From: Streptomyces sp. ICBB 8177
GTDB taxonomy: Bacteria; Actinomycetota; Actinomycetes; Streptomycetales; Streptomycetaceae
Length of the DNA: 64,000 nucleotides
Direction: 5' to 3'
NCBI RefSeq assembly: GCF_003144095.1
Contig: NZ_NSKH01000018.1
Location: 441,965 to 505,964 of the forward strand
The translations under genes and the position numbers were made by a program. Below are positions 35,466-45,447 of this stretch, piece after piece. Under the pieces are notes generated by a model. The model did no database searches. It saw nothing but the letters and a program-made list of their open reading frames with translations, and was not told the origin of the DNA. Every line of letters begins with the position of its first letter. The first letter of the stretch is position 1.

Positions 35466-36440
35466 TCAGCGCCCCCGGGCCTGGAGCGAGGCCAGATAGG
35501 CGTTGTACGCGACCAGCTCCTGGTCGCCGTCCCGGTCGGCCGCCCGGTCCTCGCGCTTGGCCTTGCGCTGCTCGGAGACGTACCACTGGAAGACCAGCGC
35601 GATCAGCACCAGCACCGACGGGATCTCGCTGAACGCCCAGGCGATGCCGCCCGCCAGGTGCTGGTCGGACAGCGCGTCGATGCCCAGCGACGCCGGCGGG
35701 TGCTCGTAGGTCTTCACCATCGGCTGCGAGGCCATCATCAGCGCGATGCCGAAGAACGCGTGGAACGGCATCCCCATGAACAGCTCCAGGATGCGCATCA
35801 CGTGGCCCGGCCGGTGCGGGCCCGGGTCCACGCCCATGATCGGCCAGAAGAAGATCAGACCCACGGCGAGGAAGTGCACCATCATCGCGATGTGCCCGGC
35901 CCGGCTGCGCATCAGGACGTCGAACAGCGGGGTGAAGTACAGCCCGTACAGACTCGCGATGAACAGCGGGATGGTGAACGCCGGATGGGTGATCACCCGC
36001 AGGTAGCGGCTGTGCAGCAGCATCACCAGCAGCTCGCGCGGCCCCTTGCGCCCACGCCCGGCGGTCGGCAGCGCCCGCAGCGTCAGGGTGACCGGGGCGC
36101 CCATCAGCAGCAGGATCGGGGAGAGCATGCTGATGATCATGTGCTGCACCATGTGGACGCTGAACATCACCATGCCGTAGTCGTTCAGCTTGGTGCACAT
36201 GGTGAGCGCGACGGTGAGCACGCCGACCGTCCAGACGATCGTGCGGCCCACCGGCCAGGAGTCGCCGCGCCGGACCAGCCGGGCCACCGCCCAGCCGTAC
36301 AGCGCGAGCGCCAGCAGGCAGCCGACCAGGAAGAACGGATCGTCGCTGTACTCCAGCCCGCGGCCGAAGCTGAACGGCGGCAGGTTCATGGGCATGTGCA
36401 TGCCCCCCATGCCGGACATTCCGTGCCCGCCGTGATCCAT
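35466..36440 (-). CDS. ctaG: CtaG-type cytochrome c oxidase assembly protein
   Basis: A 324-residue membrane protein with about seven hydrophobic helices (caa3_CtaG family). The N-terminus is rich in Met and His (DHGGHGMSGMGGMHMPM), as in copper-handling proteins, and the helices contain further conserved His/Met pairs such as HMVQHMI and MVHFLAVG. It is thought to insert copper into cytochrome oxidase. ATG 36440 follows GGGAG by seven bases; a GTG two codons upstream is less likely. Symbol follows family usage. Confidence 0.88.
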   Translation of the reverse strand: MDHGGHGMSGMGGMHMPMNLPPFSFGRGLEYSDDPFFLVGCLLALALYGWAVARLVRRGDSWPVGRTIVWTVGVLTVALTMCTKLNDYGMVMFSVHMVQHMIISMLSPILLLMGAPVTLTLRALPTAGRGRKGPRELLVMLLHSRYLRVITHPAFTIPLFIASLYGLYFTPLFDVLMRSRAGHIAMMVHFLAVGLIFFWPIMGVDPGPHRPGHVMRILELFMGMPFHAFFGIALMMASQPMVKTYEHPPASLGIDALSDQHLAGGIAWAFSEIPSVLVLIALVFQWYVSEQRKAKREDRAADRDGDQELVAYNAYLASLQARGR

Positions 36441-36519
36441 CCGCACTCTCCCGTCGCGCCAGCAGCCGGCGCACCCTGGATTGTGCCGATTCCGACCGGT
36501 GCGCCCGCACCAGAGTAGA

Positions 36520-36553
36520 ACCGCCCCCGCCCGGGACTTCGGGCGGGGGCGGT
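36520..36553 (-). terminator. Terminator hairpin after pfkA
   Basis: ACCGCCCCCGCCCG pairs with CGGGCGGGGGCGGT (14-bp stem, six-base loop). It lies 20 bases after the pfkA stop on the minus strand and before ctaG, separating the two genes. Confidence 0.8.
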
Positions 36554-36573
36554 CCTTCAGCCTCGGCGCGGCG

Positions 36574-37599
36574 TCACAGCACGCACTCGGCCTCGACGTA
36601 CCGCTCGGCGGGCACCGTCTTGAGGTGGTCGACCGCCTCGGCCAGCGGCACCAGCACGATGTCGGTGCCGCGCAGCGCCGTCATCATGCCGAAGTCGCCG
36701 TTGTGCGCGGCCTCCACCGCGTGCCAGCCGAAGCGGGTGGCCAGCACCCGGTCGTAGGCGGTCGGGGTGCCGCCGCGCTGGACGTGGCCCAGGATGACCG
36801 GCCGGGCCTCCTTCTGCAGGCGGTGCTCCAGCTCCACCGACAGCTGCCGGGCCACTCCGGCGAACCGCTCGTGGCCGTAGATGTCGGTGCCGCCGCTGTC
36901 GAACTCCATCGAGCCCTCACGCGGCTTGGCGCCCTCGGAGACCACGACGATGGCGAACTTCTTGCCCGCCTCGAACCGCTTGCCGACCAGTTCGGTCAGC
37001 TCGTCGATGTCGAACGGCCGCTCCGGCACCACGATGGCGTGCGCGCCGGCCGCCATGCCCGCGTGCAGCGCGATCCAGCCGGTGTGACGGCCCATCACCT
37101 CGACGATCAGCACCCGCTGGTGGGACTCGGCGGTGGTCTTGAGCCGGTCGAGCGCCTCGGTGGCCACCATCACGGCGGTGTCGAAGCCGAAGGTGACGTC
37201 GGTCGAGGAGATGTCGTTGTCGATGGTCTTCGGCACCCCCACGATGGGCAGCCCGGCGTCCGACAGCAGCCGAGCCGCCTTCAAGGTGCCCTCGCCGCCG
37301 ATCGGGATGATGGCGTCGAGCCCGAGGTCCGCCACGTGGCCGCGGGCGCGCTCCACGCCGCCGCGCAGGTGCTCCGGACGGACCCGGGAGGAACCCAGGA
37401 TGGTGCCGCCGCGGGCAAGGATGCCGCCCACCGCGTCGAGGTCGAGCTTCCGGTAGTCGCACTCCAGCAGACCCTTCCACCCGTCGTGGAAGCCGATCAC
37501 CTCGTCGCCGTGGTCGGCCACGGCGCGGTGCACCACGGACCGGATGACGGCGTTGAGTCCGGGGCAGTCCCCGCCGCTGGTCAGCACACCAATACGCAT
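36574..37599 (-). CDS. pfkA: 6-phosphofructokinase
   Basis: A 341-residue group III phosphofructokinase: fructose 6-phosphate to fructose 1,6-bisphosphate in glycolysis. The phosphoryl-donor loop is GGEGT (E103, G104) and the catalytic loop is PKTIDND (K124, D127). Gly104 favours ATP as donor, while Lys124 is the residue seen in pyrophosphate-type enzymes; Streptomyces ATP-PFKs show this mix. Length and conserved MGRHTGW are normal. A terminator follows. Confidence 0.96.
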   Translation of the reverse strand: MRIGVLTSGGDCPGLNAVIRSVVHRAVADHGDEVIGFHDGWKGLLECDYRKLDLDAVGGILARGGTILGSSRVRPEHLRGGVERARGHVADLGLDAIIPIGGEGTLKAARLLSDAGLPIVGVPKTIDNDISSTDVTFGFDTAVMVATEALDRLKTTAESHQRVLIVEVMGRHTGWIALHAGMAAGAHAIVVPERPFDIDELTELVGKRFEAGKKFAIVVVSEGAKPREGSMEFDSGGTDIYGHERFAGVARQLSVELEHRLQKEARPVILGHVQRGGTPTAYDRVLATRFGWHAVEAAHNGDFGMMTALRGTDIVLVPLAEAVDHLKTVPAERYVEAECVL

Positions 37600-37708
37600 T
37601 GCTCTCGATACTCCCGCACTGCAACGTAACCAGCCGACCGGACGCCGTCGTCCGGATGGACCCCGCCAGCCTAACGGCAGGCGGACACCGCCGTCCCCAA
37701 CCGCGGGC

Positions 37709-38440
37709 TCAGGCGGGCTGCTGCGTGGCCGCCGCGATCCGCTCGGCGCGCAGCGCCTCGTACCACTGCTCGTCGACCGGCGGAAGGGCGTGCACGTCCA
37801 GCGCCAGCTTCAGCAGCATGTCCGCGAACAGCGGGTTGCGGGCCATCACCGGGCCGTGCGCGTACGTGCCGAACACCGTGTCGCACCACGCGCCCTCGGT
37901 GCCGTCGCCCGTGCCGTTGCCGTTGCCGTACCGCAGCCGGGCCAGCGGGCGGGCGCTCGGGCCGATGACCGTGTTGCCCTGGTGGTTCTCGAACCCGGTC
38001 AGCGGCGGCAGGCCCAGCCGCTCGTCGACGTCGGCCAGGATGTCGCCGACGTGCCGCGGTCCGTCGTTGCGGATGCTGCGCACGTCCAGGATGCCCAGGC
38101 CCGGTTCCGGGCGGCCCAGGTCGTTGATGAACTCGGTGCCCAGGATCTGGTAGCCCGCGCAGACCGAGAAGACGATGGCGCCGTTGGCCACCGCGCGGTT
38201 CAGCCCGCCGTCGCGGCGCAGCCGTTCGGCGGCCAGCCGCTGCGGGCGGTCCTCACCGCCGCCGATCAGGTAGATGTCGCCGGAGGTGGGCACCGCCTGG
38301 TCGGACCGCACGTCGATCCGGGAGACGGGGATGTGCCGCTGCTGCGCGCGGCGCTCCACCACGAGGGCGTTGCCCTGGTCGCCGTAGGTGCTCAGCAGGT
38401 CCGGGTAGACCCACACCAGGCGCAGGCTGGTCTCGCTCAT
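37709..38440 (-). CDS. gatD: Lipid II isoglutaminyl synthase, glutaminase subunit GatD
   Basis: A 243-residue class I glutamine amidotransferase (CobB/CobQ-like). Nucleophile Cys94 lies in FSVCAGYQIL and the catalytic His195 in GTYAHGPV. With MurT it amidates D-glutamate of lipid II to D-isoglutamine, using ammonia from glutamine. It lies 40 bases downstream of murT on the same strand, the standard murT-gatD order. A few Gly/Asn repeats (GNGNGTG) form a loop. Confidence 0.93.
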   Translation of the reverse strand: MSETSLRLVWVYPDLLSTYGDQGNALVVERRAQQRHIPVSRIDVRSDQAVPTSGDIYLIGGGEDRPQRLAAERLRRDGGLNRAVANGAIVFSVCAGYQILGTEFINDLGRPEPGLGILDVRSIRNDGPRHVGDILADVDERLGLPPLTGFENHQGNTVIGPSARPLARLRYGNGNGTGDGTEGAWCDTVFGTYAHGPVMARNPLFADMLLKLALDVHALPPVDEQWYEALRAERIAAATQQPA

Positions 38441-38480
38441 GCTCGCAATCCTTGCTGTCGGTGCGCTCGGGGTGCCGGGA

Positions 38481-39719
38481 TCAGTTGCCCACGACGCGGC
38501 GCAGGTCCTGGAAGGCGGTGTAGTTGGCGATCACTTCGATCCGGCCGGGCGGCGCCGAGCGCACCGCCTCGTCCACGTCCGCGCAGACCCGGAAGTCGAG
38601 ACCGGCGACCTCCAGGCGCACCGCGAGGTCCAGCTTGCGGTCGCCGATGACGAAGATCGGGTGCCCGGCCAGCCGGGTGTAGTCGACGTCCCACAGCCAG
38701 GAGGTGTCGGTGCCGTCCGCGCCGCGGGCGTTGACCGACAGCAGCACCGGTGCGGGCGGTCCGTCGATCAGGGAGAACGTCTCCAGCCAGCCCGCCGGGT
38801 TCTTCGCCAGCAGCAGCCGCAGGTCGCGGCCCTGGTACGGGACGACGTCGTAGCGTCCGGCGACCGCCTGGACCGCGTACATCCGCTCCAGCGCGACCTT
38901 GGGGGCGACGCCGAAGACCGCGGCGACCGCCGCCGAGGTGGCCGCGTTCGCCTTGTTGGCGCGGCCGGGCAGCTGCAACTGGATCGGCCAGGCGACCCCG
39001 TCCGGGGCGACGACGTAGTCACCGGACAGCGCCCAGGTCGGCGGCGGGCGGCGGAAGCCGCAGTCGCCGCAGTACCAGTCGTCGCCCGGCCGCTGGAGCA
39101 CACCGCCGCAGGACGGGCAGGACCACGCGTCGTCCTTCCACTCCTGGCCCGCGGCGACCCACACCACGGTCGGGCAGGAGGAGGCGGCCCAGGCGACCAG
39201 CGGGTCGTCGGCGTTGGCCACCACCACCGCGTCGGTGCCGGACAGGCCCTCGCGCCAGCGCTCGGCGAGCATCCGGGTCTCCGCGGCGCGGTCGAGCTGG
39301 TCGCGCGAGAGGTTGAGCAGCGCGATGGCCTTCGGCGTGACGTCCCGGGCGACGCCGGCCAGGTACTTCTCGTCGACCTCGATCACGCCGTAGCGCGCGT
39401 CGGAACCGCCGGCCAGCGCGGAGGTGATGCCCGCGGGCATGTTGGCGCCCAGCGCGTTGGAGACCACCGGGCCCGAGGCCCGCAGCGCCTCGGCGATCAG
39501 CCTGGTGGTGGTGGTCTTGCCGTTGGTCGCCGACACCAGCACCACGTCCAGGTGGGTGGCGAGCCGGGCCAGCAGGTCGGGGTCGAGCTTGAGGGCCACC
39601 TTGCCGCCGATCACCGATCCGCTGCCGCGGCCCGCCGCACGTGACACCGCCGCCGCCGCCTTGCCCGCCGTCACGGCCAGCTTCGCCCGCGGCGACAGCG
39701 GCCCCGAGTTGCCTGCCAT
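38481..39719 (-). CDS. murT: Lipid II isoglutaminyl synthase, Mur-ligase subunit MurT
   Basis: A 412-residue Mur ligase. The ATP loop SATNGKTTTT is at residues 63-72; a four-Cys zinc ribbon (C201, C204, C217, C220; CPSC and CGDC) interrupts the central domain, as in known MurT; the DUF1727 C-terminal domain binds GatD. It activates the D-Glu carboxylate of lipid II for amidation. ATG 39719 follows a weak site. First gene of the murT-gatD pair, divergent from def. Confidence 0.95.
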   Translation of the reverse strand: MAGNSGPLSPRAKLAVTAGKAAAAVSRAAGRGSGSVIGGKVALKLDPDLLARLATHLDVVLVSATNGKTTTTRLIAEALRASGPVVSNALGANMPAGITSALAGGSDARYGVIEVDEKYLAGVARDVTPKAIALLNLSRDQLDRAAETRMLAERWREGLSGTDAVVVANADDPLVAWAASSCPTVVWVAAGQEWKDDAWSCPSCGGVLQRPGDDWYCGDCGFRRPPPTWALSGDYVVAPDGVAWPIQLQLPGRANKANAATSAAVAAVFGVAPKVALERMYAVQAVAGRYDVVPYQGRDLRLLLAKNPAGWLETFSLIDGPPAPVLLSVNARGADGTDTSWLWDVDYTRLAGHPIFVIGDRKLDLAVRLEVAGLDFRVCADVDEAVRSAPPGRIEVIANYTAFQDLRRVVGN

Positions 39720-39971
39720 CGTCTTTCGATCCTCCTCGCGTCCGGCACCGCGCCTCCGTGCGTGCGGGCGCCACCGCCTGGCAGGGGTGGCGCCCACATG
39801 TCCGCCGTGACACCGCGCCGCGGTGCGGGGATGGTCCCCGCGCGTCGTGCCCGGCAGCGCCGGCGGGAGGCTTCGGTCACGGATCAGCCTATCGACTCCG
39901 CGGACCGGCCCCGCACCCGCGCCACGGCCGACCGCCGCCGCGGCGCCCCCGGAAGGCCCGCGCGGGCCCTC

Positions 39972-39977
39972 TACGCT
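39972..39977 (+). promoter_or_regulatory. -10 box of a probable leaderless def transcript
   Basis: TACGCT lies seven bases before ATG 39985, and no ribosome site precedes the gene, so transcription probably begins at or near the start codon. Confidence 0.45.
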
Positions 39978-39984
39978 TGCCGTC

Positions 39985-40518
39985 ATGCGACTCGGCAGCA
40001 TCCCCGGCAGTTCCGGCAGCGTACGGACGATGAGCCACTTCGGCGCACCGGTCCTGCACCGTGCGGCCGGACAGGTGGCGGTCTTCGACGACGCGCTGGC
40101 CGCGCTGGTCGAGGACATGTTCGCGACCATGTACGCGGCGGACGGGGTGGGGCTCGCCGCGCCCCAAGTCGGCGTCGCGCAGAGGGTGTTCGTCTACGAC
40201 TGCCCCGACGACGAGGACCGCAGGCACCTGGGCCACGTGGTCAACCCCCGGCTGGTCGCGGCCGACGGCGAGCCGGTCACCGGGCCTGAGGGCTGCCTGT
40301 CGCTGCCCGGCGTCGAGGCGCCCACCCCGCGCTTCGACCGCGCCGTGGTCGAGGGCGTGGACCTGCGCGGCGCCCCGGTACGCGTCGAGGGCACCGGCTT
40401 CTTCGCGCGCTGCCTCCAGCACGAGTGCGACCACCTGGAGGGCACCGTCTTCACCGACCGGCTGCGGGGCCTGCGCAGGCGGCGGGCGCTGTGGGCGGGC
40501 CGCCGGGCCCTGCGGTAG
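39985..40518 (+). CDS. def: Peptide deformylase
   Basis: A 177-residue metalloenzyme that removes the formyl group from nascent proteins. The three motifs are complete: GVGLAAPQ (54-61), EGCLS with the metal ligand C104, and HECDH with H146, E147 and H150. The C-terminus is Arg-rich (LRGLRRRRALWAGRRAL). An internal ATG at 40030 is possible, but the N-terminus fits the family better with ATG 39985. Streptomycetes have several paralogues. Confidence 0.94.
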   Translation: MRLGSIPGSSGSVRTMSHFGAPVLHRAAGQVAVFDDALAALVEDMFATMYAADGVGLAAPQVGVAQRVFVYDCPDDEDRRHLGHVVNPRLVAADGEPVTGPEGCLSLPGVEAPTPRFDRAVVEGVDLRGAPVRVEGTGFFARCLQHECDHLEGTVFTDRLRGLRRRRALWAGRRALR

Positions 40519-40540
40519 GGGCGCGGCCAGGGCCGGGTCC

Positions 40541-40575
40541 CCGCGTGACCCGCGTAGAGCCGTGCGGTCACGCGG
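40541..40575. terminator. Bidirectional hairpin between def and TetR gene
   Basis: CCGCGTGACC pairs with GGTCACGCGG (10-bp stem, 15-base loop) between two convergent genes. A position typical of shared terminators. Confidence 0.55.
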
Positions 40576-40587
40576 GCAGCAGGACGG

Positions 40588-41235
40588 TCAGAGGCCGGGG
40601 CCGCCGGGCATGTCGGCCGCCGCGGCCAGCCTGCCCCACAGCAGGTCGGCGAGGTGACGGACCAACTGCTCGCGGGAGCAGGGGCGTTCGCCCAGCCACC
40701 AGTCGCCCGCGGCGTGCATCATGCCGACGATCCCGTGCCCCCACACCCGGGCCAGCTCGTCGCCGCCAGGGCCGAGGTCGAGGCGTTCGGCGATGATCCG
40801 CGCGAGTTCCTCGCCGAGCCGGCGCAGCAGCGGTGCCGACTGGCGCCCGGCGTCGAAGCCCTTCTCGGTGTCCCCCGACTCCTGCTCGGTGGGGTGCATC
40901 AGGAAGCGGTAGACCTGCGGGCGGGCCTCGATCGCCGTCAGGTAGGCGTCCAGGGTCGCCTCCACCCGGTCGCGGCGGGCGTCGGCCGAGTCCAGCGCCG
41001 TGCGCAGGGAGACCAGCAGGGCGTCGGTGTGCCGCTTGGCGAGGGCGCGGTAGAGCCCGTTCTTGTCGCCGAAGTGCCGGTAGAGGATCGGCTTGGTGAT
41101 GCCCGCCTCGGCCGCGATGGCGTTCATCGACGCCTCCGGGCCGTCGCGCAGCACGACGCGGTCCGCGGCCTCCAGCAGCTCCTTGCGGCGGCGCTCCGCC
41201 GCCCGCTGCTGGTCCGTGCGCTGGCTGGTCTGCAC
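40588..41235 (-). CDS. TetR-family transcriptional regulator
   Basis: A 215-residue TetR regulator. The HTH is clear near the N-terminus: AIAAEAGITKPILYRHFGDKNGLY in two halves (AIAAEAGITKP, ILYRHFGDKNGLY). The C-terminal domain would bind a ligand, probably a fatty acyl compound because the divergent gene is an acyl-CoA dehydrogenase. GGAGGGG lies eight bases before GTG 41235. A dyad CGTTAC-N5-GTAACG in the intergenic region is its likely target. Confidence 0.9.
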   Translation of the reverse strand: MQTSQRTDQQRAAERRRKELLEAADRVVLRDGPEASMNAIAAEAGITKPILYRHFGDKNGLYRALAKRHTDALLVSLRTALDSADARRDRVEATLDAYLTAIEARPQVYRFLMHPTEQESGDTEKGFDAGRQSAPLLRRLGEELARIIAERLDLGPGGDELARVWGHGIVGMMHAAGDWWLGERPCSREQLVRHLADLLWGRLAAAADMPGGPGL

Positions 41236-41384
41236 CCGAGCATCCCCTCCCACCGATTGGTTCCTTCGTCCGAGCCGATTTCGGCGGCTGAGCGAAACGT
41301 AACACTCCGCCGTACGGGTGCCGGTCGCCCGTGCGCCGAGTTGACAGGGCGTACTGGCCGGTAACACACTCGGGTCACGATAGG

Positions 41385-41401
41385 CGTTACCGTTAGTAAC
41401 G
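41385..41401. promoter_or_regulatory. TetR-type operator in the tetR/acdH intergenic region
   Basis: CGTTAC-CGTTA-GTAACG, perfect 6-bp arms, 48 bases before the acyl-CoA dehydrogenase start. Related half-sites (GTAAC) occur at 41361 and near 41299 beside the regulator gene. TTGACA at 41341 may be a -35. Confidence 0.6.
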
Positions 41402-41448
41402 TTGGAACGAGGCACCGCATCACCGCGCGTGGGCGGGTGGAGGGGACC

Positions 41449-42678
41449 ATGGGCGACTTCGCGCTGGAACTCAATGACGACCAGAAGGCCGTACGCGACT
41501 GGATCCACGGGTTCGCCTCCGACGTGATCCGGCCGGCCGCCGCCGAGTGGGACGAGCGCGAGGAGACCCCCTGGCCGGTGATCCAGGAGGCCGCCAAGAT
41601 CGGCCTGTACTCGCTCGACTTCTACGCGCAGCAGTACTTCGACCCGACGGGCCTCGGCATCCCGCTCACGATGGAGGAGCTGTTCTGGGGCGACGCGGGT
41701 ATCGCGCTGTCCATCGTCGGCACCGGACTCGCCGCCGTCGGCGTCCTCGCCAACGGCACCGAGGAGCAGATCGGCACCTGGATACCGCAGATGTACGGCG
41801 ACGCGAACGACGTCAAGGTCGCCGCCTTCTGCTCCTCAGAACCCGACGCGGGCTCCGACGTCGCCTCCATGCGCACCCGCGCGGTCTACGACGAGGCCAA
41901 GGACGAATGGGTGCTGAACGGCACCAAGACCTGGGCCACCAACGGCGGCATCGCGAACGTGCACGTGGTGGTCGCGGTCGTCGACCCGCACCTGGGCTCC
42001 AAGGGCCACGCCTCCTTCATCGTGCCGCCGGACACCCCCGGGCTGTCCCAGGGCCAGAAGTTCAAGAAGCACGGCATCCGCGCCTCGCACACCGCGGAGG
42101 TCGTACTGGAGGACGTGCGGGTGCCCGGCAGCTGCCTGCTCGGGGGCAAGGAGAAGCTCGACGAGCGGCTGGCCAGGGCCCGTGAGCGGGCCAGGGCGGG
42201 CAACGGCGAGCGGGTGAAGAACGCCGCCATGGCCACCTTCGAGGCCTCCCGCCCGGCGGTCGGCGCCATGGCGGTGGGCACCGCGCGGGCCGCGTACGAG
42301 GTGGCGCTGGACTACGCGAAGACCCGCGAACAGTTCGGCCGCCCGATCATCGACAACCAGGCGGTCGCCTTCCAGCTGGCCGACATGCGCACCCAGATCG
42401 ACGCCGCGCGGCTGCTGGTGTGGCGGGCGAGCTGGATGGCCACCGCCGGGCGGCCGTTCACCGCCGCTGAGGGCTCGATGTCCAAGCTGTACGCGAGCGA
42501 GGTGGCCAAGAAGGTCACCGGCCAGGCCATCCAGATCCTCGGCGGCAACGGCTACACCCGCGAGTACCCGGTCGAGCGGATGCACCGGGACAGCGCCATC
42601 TACACCATCTTCGAAGGCACCAGCGAGATCCAGCGCCTGGTGATCTCCCGCACCCTGTCCGGCCTGCCGATCCGCTGA
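41449..42678 (+). CDS. Acyl-CoA dehydrogenase
   Basis: A 409-residue FAD enzyme that makes the 2,3-double bond of acyl-CoA in beta-oxidation. It carries the FAD/substrate stretch FCSSEPDAGSDVASM, the ALNGTKTWATNGG-like WVLNGTKTWATNG, and the C-terminal IFEGTSEIQRL with the catalytic base E389. Divergent from a TetR gene and probably under its control. ATG 41449 is preceded by GGAGG five bases away; GTG 41437 overlaps that site. A perfect 26-bp palindrome follows as terminator. Confidence 0.94.
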   Translation: MGDFALELNDDQKAVRDWIHGFASDVIRPAAAEWDEREETPWPVIQEAAKIGLYSLDFYAQQYFDPTGLGIPLTMEELFWGDAGIALSIVGTGLAAVGVLANGTEEQIGTWIPQMYGDANDVKVAAFCSSEPDAGSDVASMRTRAVYDEAKDEWVLNGTKTWATNGGIANVHVVVAVVDPHLGSKGHASFIVPPDTPGLSQGQKFKKHGIRASHTAEVVLEDVRVPGSCLLGGKEKLDERLARARERARAGNGERVKNAAMATFEASRPAVGAMAVGTARAAYEVALDYAKTREQFGRPIIDNQAVAFQLADMRTQIDAARLLVWRASWMATAGRPFTAAEGSMSKLYASEVAKKVTGQAIQILGGNGYTREYPVERMHRDSAIYTIFEGTSEIQRLVISRTLSGLPIR

Positions 42679-42693
42679 CCCGGCAAAAGCCCG

Positions 42694-42719
42694 CCGTCGC
42701 CCCTCCGGAGGGGCGACGG
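42694..42719 (+). terminator. Terminator palindrome after the acyl-CoA dehydrogenase gene
   Basis: CCGTCGCCCCTCC directly followed by its complement GGAGGGGCGACGG: 26 bp of perfect dyad, starting 15 bases after the stop codon. Confidence 0.8.
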
Positions 42720-42906
42720 AATCCCGCCAGTGGGCGGCCCGGAAAGGCAGAAATCCTCGCAACGGGCCGCTCGGTACGATTAGTTGTATCGCGCAGCCGT
42801 CCGTTATGCTCAAGGTGTCGGGCGCCGCTTCCCCCGTGCGGCGCCCGGCTTCTCTTTTCGGCCCGCGGCTTGGCCGCGACCGCCCCTCGTCTGGTTGAAT
42901 GGGGAC

Positions 42907-43035
42907 ATGGCCAGCTTGATCGAGAACGCGACGGGTCGCACCGACCTCGAACCGTTCTGGCCGTCCCGGCAGGCCCACCACTTCGACCGGGAGTGTTGCC
43001 GCGCGTTCCCCGCGCGGCCCCGCGCCCAGCGCTGA
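42907..43035 (+). CDS. Short upstream ORF (possible leader peptide) of the winged-helix gene
   Basis: 42 codons from ATG 42907, with strong GC third-position bias and a Cys-Cys pair (RECCRAF) near the end. No family is recognised. The ORF ends 86 bases before the winged-helix regulator, in the same direction, so it may be a leader peptide that tunes downstream expression. It could also be chance; the ribosome site (GGGGA) is close to the ATG. Confidence 0.4.
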   Translation: MASLIENATGRTDLEPFWPSRQAHHFDRECCRAFPARPRAQR

Positions 43036-43121
43036 CCGGTACCGCACCGGCCGGCCCCATCGGCGCACCGGCACCGCGCGGACGTCCACCCGACGCCCCT
43101 TCGCGCGAAAGAGCCGAGACC

Positions 43122-43688
43122 ATGTCGAACCTGTCGAACCTGTCCAACACCCAGTCCCTGCGCACCCCGGTCGCCTCCCGCCAGCGGCTGCGGGCCGTGC
43201 GGCCCGACGACGTCGTGCCGGTGCCCGACTTCCTGCCGCCCGGCGCCACCTGGATGCCCGCCCCCGGGCACGCGCTGCCCGCGCGGGCCGGCCAGCCGCC
43301 GATGGTCGGCTATCTCGTCCTGGTCCCCGCGGACCAGGCGCCGCCCGCCGCCACCGCCGCGGAGCGGATCGTCGAGGCGGTCGACGCGGTCCGCGACGAC
43401 CCGATCCGGATCGACCCCGAGCGGCGCACCGCCGGCGTCGAGGGCCGTCCGCTGGACCTGACGTACCTGGAGTTCGAACTGCTGGCCCACCTGGTGGCGC
43501 ATCCGCACCGGGTGCACACCCGCGACCAGTTGGTGACCACGGTGTGGGGGTACGGGCACGTCGGCGACGGCCGCACGGTCGACGTCCACATCGCCCGGCT
43601 GCGCCGCAAGCTCGGACCCGTCCACCGTTCCGGCATCGTGACGGTGCGGCGCGTCGGTTACAAGTACGCTCCCGTCAGCACCAGTTGA
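43122..43688 (+). CDS. Winged-helix (OmpR-type) DNA-binding regulator
   Basis: A 188-residue protein whose C-terminal ~100 residues are a response-regulator-type winged helix: GRPLDLTYLEFELLAHLVAHP then VWGYGHVGDGRTVDVHIARLRRKLG and VRRVGYKYAP. The N-terminal half has no receiver domain; instead it is a Pro/Ala-rich stretch with GYLVLVP, a strand. It is a stand-alone regulator well known in Streptomyces genomes, target unknown. ATG 43122 is weakly supported by GAGCCGAGA. Confidence 0.88.
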   Translation: MSNLSNLSNTQSLRTPVASRQRLRAVRPDDVVPVPDFLPPGATWMPAPGHALPARAGQPPMVGYLVLVPADQAPPAATAAERIVEAVDAVRDDPIRIDPERRTAGVEGRPLDLTYLEFELLAHLVAHPHRVHTRDQLVTTVWGYGHVGDGRTVDVHIARLRRKLGPVHRSGIVTVRRVGYKYAPVSTS

Positions 43689-43914
43689 CGCTCCGCGTCC
43701 CGCCCGCCCCGGGCGGAACGCGACCACGAGACGACCGGAAAGCGACGCGGAGGCGATCGCGACGCGACCGGAATGGGCGACAACGCGGTGGGAAGGCGCA
43801 CATCACGTCCTCCCCGGGGAGAACCCGTGACCCCGGCGGTCTTCGGGCCGTTGGCGGTCGCGGGGCACCCCGGCCCTGCGTACCGCCCGTACCGACCGCG
43901 AAGGACACCCGGCC

Positions 43915-44082
43915 ATGAACGCCACCAGCGACCCCGACCAGCGACTCGACACCGCCGCCCTCTCCGCCGAGGACGAGGACGACGCGGCACAGGAGCGGGA
44001 CGAGCGGCCCGCCGCGTTCGTGCCCCGCCAGCCCCAGCGCACCGACGTTCGGCGACGGCTGATGGCGCTCAGGCGCTGGTGA
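43915..44082 (+). CDS. Small acidic hypothetical protein
   Basis: A 55-residue reading with GC-rich third positions, beginning at ATG 43915 with AAGGA nine bases before. The composition is acidic in the middle (EDEDD) and basic at the end (RRRLMALRRW). It sits between the winged-helix regulator and fumarylacetoacetase. I recognise no family. Confidence 0.5.
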   Translation: MNATSDPDQRLDTAALSAEDEDDAAQERDERPAAFVPRQPQRTDVRRRLMALRRW

Positions 44083-44168
44083 CCCGCTCACCCGGGCGGC
44101 GCGGCACAGGAGCGAGCCCGTAGCCTTGCACCGCGTTCACCCACGACGTGGAAGGCGAGGCGCCACCG

Positions 44169-45419
<1,251 letters not shown>

Positions 45420-45447
45420 CCGCGCCGCCGCGTGATACGCAGGGTCC

